A stretch of DNA of 39,807 bases from Bacillota bacterium (GTDB lineage Bacteria; Bacillota; Clostridia; Lachnospirales; Lachnospiraceae), in assembly GCA_023434365.1 (NCBI GenBank), contig JAEYSV010000062.1:1-39807 (forward strand), in the 5' to 3' direction. This document shows, piece by piece, positions 8,064 to 17,338 of the stretch (positions are counted from its first letter, which is position 1; each line of letters begins with the position of its first letter). A program made the position numbers and the translations under genes. A model generated the notes under the pieces. That model was not told the origin of the DNA, did no database searches, and worked only from the letters and a program-made list of their open reading frames with translations.

Positions 8064-8555
8064 TTACAGTGACTCTGACCAGGCATCTAACGTGCATAGG
8101 TAGTTATTCGAAAAACGTTCCTCCTTGCTGACATCCTCACCAAACCAGTCAGGTGCTACAAATTGAGCTGCCTGCTCTTCACTGATGAATTCCACCTCAA
8201 CGATAATTAATCCTGACAACACCCCATGAAACACATCAAGTTCTGCCGTCAACCCATCTTCTAGAGGAATCAGGTGTCTTGTTTTCGTCACAAGATGATT
8301 GTCTATTTTTGTCTTCAAATGCTCATATCCACTTTTATTTAAGGGTACTTCCACTTCATTGCTTACCTTAGCATGCTGTCCGACCTGTTCATTTAGACCG
8401 AACTTGGACTTATAGGTAAGGATATAATCATCATTACTTTTTCTAATTCGAACCACTGGTTTCTTACAGAGATACCCTTGTTCTATCTCCTTCTTCTGAT
8501 AATTAGACAGATTGTCTGGCATTACTTTTACACGGTATTTTTTTTCAATCTCCAT
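8064..8555 (-). CDS. CYTH-domain protein (triphosphate tunnel phosphohydrolase-like)
   Basis: A 163-residue CYTH protein. The signature ExExK is present right at the N-terminus (MEIEKKYRV), followed by the RIRK, YILTYKSK and EVEVPL strands and later ELDVFHG and VEVEF, giving the alternating charged strands of the triphosphate tunnel fold. Bacterial members hydrolyse tripolyphosphate, thiamine triphosphate or related compounds; the substrate cannot be told from sequence. I prefer the ATG at 8553-8555 over the GTG at 8564, because it places ExExK at the usual position and the AAGGGA is too close to the GTG. It sits alone between the pilus-operon terminator and the nfnAB promoter. Confidence 0.88.
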   Translation of the reverse strand: MEIEKKYRVKVMPDNLSNYQKKEIEQGYLCKKPVVRIRKSNDDYILTYKSKFGLNEQVGQHAKVSNEVEVPLNKSGYEHLKTKIDNHLVTKTRHLIPLEDGLTAELDVFHGVLSGLIIVEVEFISEEQAAQFVAPDWFGEDVSKEERFSNNYLCTLDAWSESL

Positions 8556-8630
8556 TGCGTACACATCCCTTTTCTTCTCTGATATATCATCGTGTTTTTT
8601 CTTTGAAGTTATTTATTACTCCAAAAATGA

Positions 8631-8669
8631 TTAAAAAGAGATGTCGGATTCATTCTGCACTCCGACATC
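8631..8669 (-). terminator. Terminator of the type IV pilus operon
   Basis: GATGTCGGA (8640-8648) pairs with TCCGACATC (8661-8669) around a 12-base loop. On the minus strand it is followed by TCTTTTTAATC. It lies about 65 bases past the stop of the 1236-residue protein and closes the 17-kb pilus locus. Confidence 0.85.
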
Positions 8670-8733
8670 CCTTACCTTATTCTATACAATAAACCATTTT
8701 ACAATACGTAGCAATCGCTATCTTCGTACTCTC

Positions 8734-11700
8734 TTATCGAAGATTAAAATCATTGCGTCGATCTAACAATAAACGGTTCATTCCAACATTGGTTCCGTTG
8801 TTAGCATAAACATACAAATACATGTTAGAATTCATACCCATTTGCGATTTATCTAAGATTACGGCATAGATAGTACCACTTTTAAGTTTCGTCGTTCCGG
8901 TATTATACTTGATACCACTTTTCTTAATCATAATGGTACTCTGATCAACTTCATTGACCGTCACTAACTTCTTAGTAGTGTCTGGACCATTTTTATCTCC
9001 AATGAAGAGACTTGTGGTCATATCCAAACCATTTTCATCCGTGGAAACAAAGTATGCAATTATTTCCCCATTTTCCGTCTCCGAATTCACATCAAACCCA
9101 ATCTGAAGGAAGCTATTGCCAAGGTTGTCTGTCTGGCTCTTTCTAAACTCTACGACTGGAGAAGCTTCTGCATTGGTATATGCTGCTACTAAAGTATTGA
9201 CAAACAACTCGCATACTTTTACATCACTTGGATAATTGATGGATAATGTTTCATTGCCAATACCGCAATACCATGCATTACCACCCTTTGTGTATAGATA
9301 GTAATTGTCTTCGATATCATTTGGAGATACGCTGTAAAGCTTTCGTCCATTTAAGTCTGTGTTAGAAAGTGCATAATACCCGGTAATGCTATTATCCTTA
9401 ATATTTAACCGATAATCTCCATACTCTGCCTTTAAGCGATCTGAAGTCAAAGCTTTGAACCTTTTCTCTTGTCCGGTATCCTGAGTTAGATCGTTACCCT
9501 CAATATTAAATGGGAATCTAGTAACCTGACCATTATTTACTTTCGTCGCTGCACCAGTTACAAAGGCTTCTGAATTCAGTGTGATATTATAATGGCTTCC
9601 CTTTGATGGTACACTACTAAATCCTTTTTTATTCAGATATCCGTAGGTAAACAGTCCACTCGTACTATCGGAACTCATTCCTGCTAGAGTTCGAAGTGTC
9701 TGATAAGCTTCTTTTGTCTTGGTATTACCATAATTACTACGATAATCTAATACTCCACTCGTGAAAACAACACTCTTGCCACGCTTTAAGAAAGCAATCA
9801 GATTATTAACGGCACCCTTTGAATTATCGATTACCGGGTAGTCTTTTGCCAATCCCAAAACGACAACGTCATAATTTAATAATTGATCAGAGTAGGTATC
9901 ATCATCACTATCAAATGAATTATTATTAAATAACTCTACATATTGAGATGCTGTAAGCCTTGTTACTTTGAATTCATACTTTGATATGATGCGGCTCATT
10001 ACCTCGGTAATAGCGGAGGATCGATTCGTCAAATCCGCTGTACTATTACTATTGGCATCAATTTGTAGAACTCTTACGGTTTCTTTTACATTCTTTTCAA
10101 CCATACCATATGTTTCGCTTGTATGTGGATTCTTAGTGCCCTCCACATCTGCCTTAACATACACCCGGTATAATGCACATGGAGGATAATCTTTCGACCA
10201 TGTCATGCTTAAAGTACCGGAATGATTGACAACCGCCTGCTGTTTATAAGGAGTACTCTCAACTCTGCCATCGCCATCCGTATCTGCATAAAGATAGGCG
10301 GTATATTGCAGCTTACGTTTCATTGATGCTCCATCTAAAAGGTATTTGACTGTCAGCGAATCCGTCGTTAGACTGCTATCATAAACCTCAATACCTGGAC
10401 GCTCCAGTTTCATATAATTGCTAAGACGTTTAACGGTAGCAGTAGGGGCAAGATCAAATTCATGCTCCCCAAAAATCTGATCATTGACTAATACGTCTCC
10501 AAACGAATTGAAAAACTGATACAGATTCGTTGAAGTTGCGGTCTTTCCCTTCAAGTCTTTATATAGCGCCTCTGCAAAAACGACTGGTAACCCTTGGTTA
10601 TAATAATCCTTAAGGTCTGTAAGACGCGACGGAGTAATATCATTACCTGAATAGGTCTGCTTGACACTGTTTTCAGAAACAATTGATTCCCCTGTGTTGG
10701 ATACAAAACTCTTATTACCTAATGCCGTTGAATTATACGCAGATACATTATTACCAATATAGATCAGGTCATAACTTGCAACCAAGTTCTCATACGTACT
10801 ATTTAATTCTTCTACTGTCTTACGTACTATTGTTACATTATTCTCGGTACTATATTTGAGTAGCCAAGAACGTACCGTTTCTTCCGATAGGGTAAATCCA
10901 TTAGATGGCTCAATCTCTAGCACGGTAACATTTTCTTTTTCCAATCCTGTGTTGAATAGGAGATATTGCAATACATTGGCTCCGGTCAAATTAAGAAAAT
11001 CTCCAGCTGGAACGAAATATTCATAGATATCAGAAGTAAAGCGAGTATTATTATTATATACGGTACCTTGATCATCAGCTGGTAATGGATTCCCATTACT
11101 GTCTCGAATAACAAATTGATTTAATAACAGATTTTGATTCATATTATTATCCGTATTATAAATATATCCACAATTAAATAAAGTAACTGAGAATATCCCA
11201 TAATTCATCTTATCATTATATGGCGTAGCCTCCCATTTTTCTGTTACACTATTATATCTTGCATTATAGAAAGTATTGACATTCCAATAATTTGCTGCAT
11301 CTGGTTGATCTGGCCCAGCAGCAGCTGAAAAAGAACCACTATCATCTATATATGGGAAAAACCGATCACGATAATAGTAAGCATTCAATTGATATAGTAA
11401 TAAATATAACTTAAACACATTATTGCAAATACCTGTTCCCTGATCTCCCTGAACGGCAGACTTACAAACAATAGCACCACTTTGCTCAGTAAGATAGGTC
11501 TGATAAGGTTTTACCGTCTTAGCATCAGTGCTAGCATAGTACTGACTTCCCTCCAATTCTTTAGGCATAATAACAGGAAGTCTTTTTGACAAGTTAGTCG
11601 CTCTTTTAAATATGTAACTAACTACACTCCATGATGGTTCATATTTTCCCTTAAATCCTTCAATCGCACCGTCACCATTCTTTAATTCATCCATAATAAA

Positions 11701-12444
11701 TGGGTCAATACGATTCATCGAACCAACGGTACTACGGTGCAGGATGTTAATCATATCCGCATTCAATAATGCCTTTTTTTCTCTATTCGTTACTTGCGAA
11801 GGATCATCGATATCTCTTTGAGATATGGTCATATCATTCAACTTAGAAGAAATAATTGTTGTAACTTTAACCTTAAAAGAATTAAATGCATTATATTCAT
11901 CCATTTCTTTTGTCGTTAATTGGTACTCATTAATCTTTTTTTGGACATTATTCAATTGGTTACTGGTAAGCTTACCAGAATCTATTTCACGATTCAAAAA
12001 ATCCAGCACTGCTACTTTTTTCAAAATATTAGTATCAATATTCATTAATAGCACATATCTCTTAAAAACCTCAAGATTATATGTAACATAATAAGTCTTT
12101 CCATCTAGTAATAGATCACTAATGGCTTCCTGACCATAACAATCCCCATTCTTCATATAACTTTTTAGAAGATATATCATATTCTGACCTTCACTCGGGT
12201 CTTTGGAGACTTTGTATAAGTCAATCGGCTCGCTTCCACCTACAAAGTAAGCCATTTCCGAATACCCAGCATAAGGAACAATCTCAACAATGTTCATCTC
12301 ATTATCATACGCTGACAAATCAATATCAATCGCTTTAACTTTGGAACTAATATCATCTGAATTATCATTGAATCTGACTGGAATTGCGACACTGACTATT
12401 AAAACCAGACACATCATCAAGGCAATTCTACTAGCACGTTTCAT
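8734..12444 (-). CDS. Very large exported protein of the pilus operon (DUF5057-like)
   Basis: A 1236-residue protein of unknown function; it resembles the clostridial DUF5057 family. A basic N-terminus and one hydrophobic stretch (about 7-25) act as signal or membrane anchor, and the rest is hydrophilic and Asn/Tyr/Ser rich, as in secreted proteins. Two related alpha/beta segments can be seen: one starts NVTVLEIEPSNG and reaches YDLIYIGNN and LPVVFAE, the other starts VRVLQIDAN and reaches YDVVVLG and KSVVFTSG, like Rossmann or amidotransferase-like folds without a catalytic Cys. Between them lies an Ig-like strand region with a calcium-loop motif DTDGDGR. There is no LPXTG. The start at 12442-12444 has GGAGGG upstream. 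It follows the minor prepilins by 29 bases, which suggests a pilus-associated surface role. Confidence 0.7.
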   Translation of the reverse strand: MKRASRIALMMCLVLIVSVAIPVRFNDNSDDISSKVKAIDIDLSAYDNEMNIVEIVPYAGYSEMAYFVGGSEPIDLYKVSKDPSEGQNMIYLLKSYMKNGDCYGQEAISDLLLDGKTYYVTYNLEVFKRYVLLMNIDTNILKKVAVLDFLNREIDSGKLTSNQLNNVQKKINEYQLTTKEMDEYNAFNSFKVKVTTIISSKLNDMTISQRDIDDPSQVTNREKKALLNADMINILHRSTVGSMNRIDPFIMDELKNGDGAIEGFKGKYEPSWSVVSYIFKRATNLSKRLPVIMPKELEGSQYYASTDAKTVKPYQTYLTEQSGAIVCKSAVQGDQGTGICNNVFKLYLLLYQLNAYYYRDRFFPYIDDSGSFSAAAGPDQPDAANYWNVNTFYNARYNSVTEKWEATPYNDKMNYGIFSVTLFNCGYIYNTDNNMNQNLLLNQFVIRDSNGNPLPADDQGTVYNNNTRFTSDIYEYFVPAGDFLNLTGANVLQYLLFNTGLEKENVTVLEIEPSNGFTLSEETVRSWLLKYSTENNVTIVRKTVEELNSTYENLVASYDLIYIGNNVSAYNSTALGNKSFVSNTGESIVSENSVKQTYSGNDITPSRLTDLKDYYNQGLPVVFAEALYKDLKGKTATSTNLYQFFNSFGDVLVNDQIFGEHEFDLAPTATVKRLSNYMKLERPGIEVYDSSLTTDSLTVKYLLDGASMKRKLQYTAYLYADTDGDGRVESTPYKQQAVVNHSGTLSMTWSKDYPPCALYRVYVKADVEGTKNPHTSETYGMVEKNVKETVRVLQIDANSNSTADLTNRSSAITEVMSRIISKYEFKVTRLTASQYVELFNNNSFDSDDDTYSDQLLNYDVVVLGLAKDYPVIDNSKGAVNNLIAFLKRGKSVVFTSGVLDYRSNYGNTKTKEAYQTLRTLAGMSSDSTSGLFTYGYLNKKGFSSVPSKGSHYNITLNSEAFVTGAATKVNNGQVTRFPFNIEGNDLTQDTGQEKRFKALTSDRLKAEYGDYRLNIKDNSITGYYALSNTDLNGRKLYSVSPNDIEDNYYLYTKGGNAWYCGIGNETLSINYPSDVKVCELFVNTLVAAYTNAEASPVVEFRKSQTDNLGNSFLQIGFDVNSETENGEIIAYFVSTDENGLDMTTSLFIGDKNGPDTTKKLVTVNEVDQSTIMIKKSGIKYNTGTTKLKSGTIYAVILDKSQMGMNSNMYLYVYANNGTNVGMNRLLLDRRNDFNLR

Positions 12445-12473
12445 AGTATCTTTCCCTCCTTCCCAAAACAATG

Positions 12474-13055
12474 TTAAAGATACGGTATTTCTACAGGTTT
12501 ATTACGTAGCTTAACTTTGGTACTTACGATTGAACTTCTACTCTCAACCTGATATTGTAAACTAATTGTTACAATCTGGTCTAAAATTCTTGTACTATCT
12601 GCTGTAAAATTACTGATAAAATCACACATAACATAACGGTTAGGATTCTCCGCCCCTCCAAACATTGTTGATGCAACACTTTGGATATCAGCTTCGCTTC
12701 CCTTGAAGGTAGCATCTGTGTTCACCTTGATGGCATATAATTTCTTGGCAGAGTGTTTAAATAAAATCACCCTCATGAAGTTATCTTCTGCCTCCTCACC
12801 ACTATAATAAATGACATAAGCACTATCATAAGAGGGACAACTGCCAAAGACCGCTACCCCCTTAGTAGCTTCCATTGTCCAGGTGTTTAGCTGATTTAGT
12901 GTTTTTTGTGTTTCCTGTTGTATCGTTATCTCCGACTGATTGGAACTGAATGTGTTTACACCAACATTCATAAACATCCCAACCATTAGAATCACTATGG
13001 ATGAAATTGCAACTGCAATCACCAGCTCTATCAACGTGACGCCTTTATTGTTCAT
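12474..13055 (-). CDS. Minor type IV prepilin (PilW/GspJ-like)
   Basis: A 193-residue prepilin. The class III leader MNNKG is cut before VTLIELV, with Glu at mature position 5, followed by a hydrophobic helix to about residue 30. The globular part is beta-rich with NRYVMCDFISNF and an ISLQYQ strand, as in PilW/GspJ-type minor pilins. I take the second ATG (13053-13055) as start, since GGAGGG lies seven bases upstream and is too close to the first ATG. It is the last of four minor prepilins in a row and likely part of the pilus tip or initiation complex. Confidence 0.82.
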   Translation of the reverse strand: MNNKGVTLIELVIAVAISSIVILMVGMFMNVGVNTFSSNQSEITIQQETQKTLNQLNTWTMEATKGVAVFGSCPSYDSAYVIYYSGEEAEDNFMRVILFKHSAKKLYAIKVNTDATFKGSEADIQSVASTMFGGAENPNRYVMCDFISNFTADSTRILDQIVTISLQYQVESRSSIVSTKVKLRNKPVEIPYL

Positions 13056-13068
13056 TCCCATCCCTCCA

Positions 13069-13599
13069 CTACTCTATATAATGATTCCCTGTATCTGATA
13101 CCAACATAATCGAAATCGCTTTACCGCCTGTTATTTTGATTTCGCTGATATCCCCAATCTCAGAGGGCGCTTCAGACGCATACTGAACTCTTGCCTTTTC
13201 AAAAGCACCTGAGGCTCGGTTAAATGTTAGAAAGATTTTCTGGTTTTCTATTTGGGTAGACGAACTAGAAGTAACATATTCTATATTGATTCGTAAACTT
13301 CCAATATTTTCGTCCCTATCTGTATTCTCTATAAAAGTAGTCAAACTTGTAGTAATACCAGCATAGTATCCGGGACTATCTGCACTTGCGTCTTTGTAAA
13401 TCACCAGATAACTTGGCTTCGCTTTACTCATCGTTTCTGATTTGACGCGCTCCAGTAACTGATCAATTCGCTCTGCTGTATTGGTAGTATCTGCAGAACT
13501 CACAATACTAACTGATAACCCTACGATACCAGTCATAATACTGAGGATAGAAATTACAATAATTAATTCAATTAAAGTAATACCCTTGTTTCTAATCAC
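13069..13599 (-). CDS. Minor type IV prepilin (GspH/FimT-like)
   Basis: About 176 residues. The leader ends in RNKG and the mature protein begins ITLIELIIVISI with Glu5 present. A region with DQLLERVKSETMSKAKPSYLVIY matches the helix-to-strand layout of GspH/FimT pseudopilins. The GTG at 13597-13599 is the likely start: GGGAGG lies eight bases upstream and it shortens the leader to six residues, whereas the ATG at 13638 would overlap the preceding gene and give a long leader with no ribosome site. It lies 13 bases ahead of the PilW-like gene. Confidence 0.78.
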   Translation of the reverse strand: MIRNKGITLIELIIVISILSIMTGIVGLSVSIVSSADTTNTAERIDQLLERVKSETMSKAKPSYLVIYKDASADSPGYYAGITTSLTTFIENTDRDENIGSLRINIEYVTSSSSTQIENQKIFLTFNRASGAFEKARVQYASEAPSEIGDISEIKITGGKAISIMLVSDTGNHYIE

Positions 13600-13622
13600 C
13601 GCAGGTACCTCCCTGTAAGTTA

Positions 13623-15893
13623 CTAATTTTTGCTCCAATTCTCGGTCGTAATAAGATCACCGATTTCTACTTTCTGATGTTCCTCTGTTTCCAGATAATA
13701 TCCAAAACTATCAAAGTCTCTAAATACTGATTTGACCTCTGTACCACAGATAATCTTATAGATATCTTTTGGTTTGGCAGTAACTGTCGCACCATTTTCA
13801 AAGAAGATGCGTCCGCCACTAATAATTAAACCACTTACATCCTCATCCACAATTACATCACCGGTAGTAATAATAAGTGCTGTCTGTGTCAGATTAAGAC
13901 TACTTATTCTAATCGCGTTATCGCCAGGTGCCGCAATTACTGTGTCGACTGGTGTCGTCTCACGATTATTAATCAACACATACATCCCTGCACCAGGTAA
14001 GGTGCCCGCGTCCTTCCCAGCTGCAATTAACTCAACGATTCCAGCTCCTGTCAAATGCTCTGCTGCACTTGAGGTAATCAGCATCGCTTTAAATGCAGAA
14101 GTAGGGTCATAAGCATGTAAGACATAATCCGAAGTAGAACGCATTAATTTCTCATATAGCGCTTTATATTCAATGCCAAGACTGATTGACTCTGTTCGAA
14201 ACTGTTCCGGTAACACTGCATTTACACTGTTTTCTAACAGTTCAAAGATTACTTTACTATTCACGGAGTCGTAATCTGTAAATACAACATTCCCAGCATA
14301 AGTTTTACGTCCACTGTCGCCATTTAATATCGATGGTTTCAATACCTTACTGGCATACTTATCTAAACTCGCCTGAATCTCGTTTCTATAAACCTCTACA
14401 CCCATGCAGTCTCTAAAATAATCATTTGCTGCATACACTGTTTTAAATTGCAAATAGTAATATATTTTAACAACTCCTGAACTGTTATCATAGATTCTCT
14501 TAAAACCGTCTGCATAATCACTTAATCGCTTACCAGTTAACAGTTCATAATTCATATTCACTTCTTCCAAATCGCCATTACTTTGAATCATATTATACTC
14601 ATCGGTTGTAATTGGATTACGTCCAAAACCAATTCCTAAGTCTGCATTATAACCAATCGCATCTCCAGGAATCAGATAAATAGACTGATTACCTTTCGTC
14701 GAGATAGCTTCTCCGGTTAACACGCTAGAATCATACGTTGGTCCTTCTTCCCCACCAGCGACATAGGCCACTTCCGGAACGATAAATGCTCTTCCACCAA
14801 CAAATATATTACGAACATCTCTTAAATCAATGGTACAATTGGATCGGTTTGCAATGATTGCACTGCTCGTATCTGGAGTATCGCCATAGCCATAAGCAAA
14901 AATATCGCCAGATAGTGTTATCTCACTGCTAGCAGAATCAGCACTGATGTCATCACTTAGATAAAACATTCCTTTTCCATTAAATCTGCCACCACTTAGA
15001 TTGGTTTGATCTGTTCCAATTCCTTTTGCCCAAACCTCAGCAAAGTAAGTAGCCGCATCTGCGTCCATATCATCAATTATAACCTCGCCACTATTCTGTG
15101 CTAGAATCTTGTGTCTCGTTACAATCTGATTGCTTTTCAGATTAAGTTTTGCACTACCCGCATTGGCAATAATTCCTTTATCACCTGCATATACGTTGCC
15201 CACTACATTACCGGTATTACCATTGGCCAATACCTGTACATCAGCAATCAATGAATAATCTACAAAAGGTGGAGCATTACCGACTGCATCAAAGGCTACA
15301 TCAGCAAACGCAATTTTAAGATCTGTTTCGATCGCAGACTGATACCCATTGGCATCGGTATACGCAACCAGAATATCTTTGAATTTGATATATTGTTTAT
15401 CGCTTGCTAGATAATCCAGTTCCCAGTCCAAATTATTTGAAGGATTCGAGGAAGAGATGCTAATCGTTCCTTCTACCTTATCCTTAATGAACTGGTTAAA
15501 ATAATCACTACGGTAACTATATGTATTCATACTGTAATAGCTAAATGGAATCGAGGTATCAATATCATTTAGAAACTGACGTAGCAGAATTTCTTTAAAT
15601 TTGCTGTTTCTACTATCGACACTTAAGTTTGAATAGGATACCAGAATTTCTTTATAACAATTTTCTATCAGTTCGGCATACTTTTCTTCCAAACCTGCTT
15701 TCAGCTCGTCCACCAAAGACTCCGCTGTATAAAAGTTCGTTTGCGCCTGCCGATCTACTGTTTTCATCTGAAAGTTCGAAACTGACAAAGATAAGATCAA
15801 GGATGCTAAGATTCCAACAAAGGCCATAGCAATTATCACAATTAAAATTGTAGATCCCTGATTATTACTTTTTACGTTTCTTACACATCTCAT
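13623..15893 (-). CDS. Oversized minor pilin-like protein (PilX/GspK-like) with beta-helix-like body
   Basis: A 756-residue protein. The N-terminus (SNNQG then STILIVIIAMAF) is pilin-like but lacks Glu5, as in GspK and PilX members that cap the filament tip. The helix continues through RQAQTNFYTAESLVDELK, a pattern typical of PilX N-terminal domains. The remainder is far longer than usual PilX (about 200 aa) or GspK (about 320 aa). It contains short repeated strand-turn units such as NVVGNVYAGDKGI, and near the C-terminus ALIITTGDVIVDEDVSGLI, that resemble a beta-solenoid or bactofilin-like fold. The start ATG lies three bases after the previous stop, with GGGGGA upstream. It may be a tip adhesin or tip-capping subunit (inference). 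Confidence 0.75.
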   Translation of the reverse strand: MRCVRNVKSNNQGSTILIVIIAMAFVGILASLILSLSVSNFQMKTVDRQAQTNFYTAESLVDELKAGLEEKYAELIENCYKEILVSYSNLSVDSRNSKFKEILLRQFLNDIDTSIPFSYYSMNTYSYRSDYFNQFIKDKVEGTISISSSNPSNNLDWELDYLASDKQYIKFKDILVAYTDANGYQSAIETDLKIAFADVAFDAVGNAPPFVDYSLIADVQVLANGNTGNVVGNVYAGDKGIIANAGSAKLNLKSNQIVTRHKILAQNSGEVIIDDMDADAATYFAEVWAKGIGTDQTNLSGGRFNGKGMFYLSDDISADSASSEITLSGDIFAYGYGDTPDTSSAIIANRSNCTIDLRDVRNIFVGGRAFIVPEVAYVAGGEEGPTYDSSVLTGEAISTKGNQSIYLIPGDAIGYNADLGIGFGRNPITTDEYNMIQSNGDLEEVNMNYELLTGKRLSDYADGFKRIYDNSSGVVKIYYYLQFKTVYAANDYFRDCMGVEVYRNEIQASLDKYASKVLKPSILNGDSGRKTYAGNVVFTDYDSVNSKVIFELLENSVNAVLPEQFRTESISLGIEYKALYEKLMRSTSDYVLHAYDPTSAFKAMLITSSAAEHLTGAGIVELIAAGKDAGTLPGAGMYVLINNRETTPVDTVIAAPGDNAIRISSLNLTQTALIITTGDVIVDEDVSGLIISGGRIFFENGATVTAKPKDIYKIICGTEVKSVFRDFDSFGYYLETEEHQKVEIGDLITTENWSKN

Positions 15894-15896
15894 CAG

Positions 15897-17270
15897 CTAT
15901 TCCCCCTTTGTGGACTCATACGAAGCAAGCAAATGGTCGGAGTTGAATTTGTCCGAAAAAGCATCTGCTGCTTCAAATATTTGTACCGTAATACGCCAGA
16001 TTCTTGTTTTGTCCTTTTCATAAGTAATGAAATCGTCCTGTTTCACCTTTTGTGTAATGTCATTATTATATACCACGATGCCCTCAGGTGGATTACTGAT
16101 AAAGTTCCCAATATTGTGCCGGACCACGGTGCGATAATGATTCACTCCTGCTTCCTCACGTCTTGGTGCCACCTCATTTAAAACAAAATATAAATGATAA
16201 TTATTGATATGAGTAAAATAGTTCACCATATCTGCTGCCGTAGGCGCTTGCTCAACTAAGTAAAAGTTGATATCTGGATTGAACCCTTCTGGTATGTTAT
16301 TGTTTACAAAAACATAATCAACGTATTGTTTAAAGTTTGGACGAAAGAATAGATATACATTCTCTAACGTATCAAACGTTGAATGAAACAAATGATCGTC
16401 GGTATAAATAATGGTTGGTGCAATACTCGTATCAGGAAGCGAAGTCAGATTATACTTGAGGGTACCGTCCACTTCATACTTTGCTGTCGCCGCATTATAG
16501 CTGATATCAATATAAAACTTCTTCTGCATATCCTCCTGGATATCTATATTGTTAACGGTTATCGGCTCGTCATCACCTTTGTTCGCATTCCACCATGCAT
16601 TAAATCGTTGCTGTAAGGAGGTTACTGCCCAATTGTCCCTCTCCCGCTGATTGATGACTGCATTGGTCTCAATTGCAATGGAGGTTATCACAGGGATGTC
16701 TACACTATTGATTTCATCTGGTCCAGGGCCAGGGCCAGGAGACGGAGTACCTCCTGCCTCGTTCGTGTCAATTTTAGCATTATACTGAATCAAGACATCA
16801 TAATTCCCCGCTTGTGTAGCAAGATCCGTAATGGCAAATGAATGCTCCCGATTGACCTTATCCTCATTAAAAACATACTTGTATCCTGCTCCATCCGGTA
16901 TTTTTTGAATGGCAGAAGCAGCAAGATCTACTTCGTCAAATTCACCTGCTAAGTTTTTCTCTACCTCAATCGTCTGAGTGGATGAAGTTGTGTAATTGCT
17001 TAGTATATCAAAGTCTACGTCACCATCATATACAAATTGCTTGGCCACATCAGCAATGGAAGACTCTGCTTTTAACCCCTCCATCAGATTATTGCCTAGT
17101 ATCGTTACCTGTTGTTGATTATACGCCTTCATGTTCGTTCTAGAGGCAACCAGGATGTTATTCAGAATCGGAACAATAATGACTGCCAATATAGCCACAC
17201 CAACAAGTAATTCAACCAGTGTAAAACCGCTATTCTTTTTCTTCATATGAATTTTATGATCCGTAATCAT
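15897..17270 (-). CDS. Large minor prepilin (PilV/GspI-like)
   Basis: A 457-residue prepilin. The leader ends KKKNSG and the mature protein begins FTLVELLVGVAIL with Glu5 intact; the pattern NNLMEGLKAES after the helix is like PilV/GspI proteins. A Gly/Pro linker (GGTPSPGPGPGP) near residue 180 separates an N-terminal pilin domain from a second globular domain of about 260 residues with IDISYNAATAKYEVDG and several Tyr-rich strands, which looks like a modular addition. The ATG at 17270 has GAGGTG eight bases upstream. The second domain is not recognised and could be a binding module. Confidence 0.78.
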   Translation of the reverse strand: MITDHKIHMKKKNSGFTLVELLVGVAILAVIIVPILNNILVASRTNMKAYNQQQVTILGNNLMEGLKAESSIADVAKQFVYDGDVDFDILSNYTTSSTQTIEVEKNLAGEFDEVDLAASAIQKIPDGAGYKYVFNEDKVNREHSFAITDLATQAGNYDVLIQYNAKIDTNEAGGTPSPGPGPGPDEINSVDIPVITSIAIETNAVINQRERDNWAVTSLQQRFNAWWNANKGDDEPITVNNIDIQEDMQKKFYIDISYNAATAKYEVDGTLKYNLTSLPDTSIAPTIIYTDDHLFHSTFDTLENVYLFFRPNFKQYVDYVFVNNNIPEGFNPDINFYLVEQAPTAADMVNYFTHINNYHLYFVLNEVAPRREEAGVNHYRTVVRHNIGNFISNPPEGIVVYNNDITQKVKQDDFITYEKDKTRIWRITVQIFEAADAFSDKFNSDHLLASYESTKGE

Positions 17271-17338
17271 ATGATTTCACCTCTCTGCATCCAGCCGTTT
17301 AATAGTCTTGTTATGGCTACATCTGAATTATCTACTTC

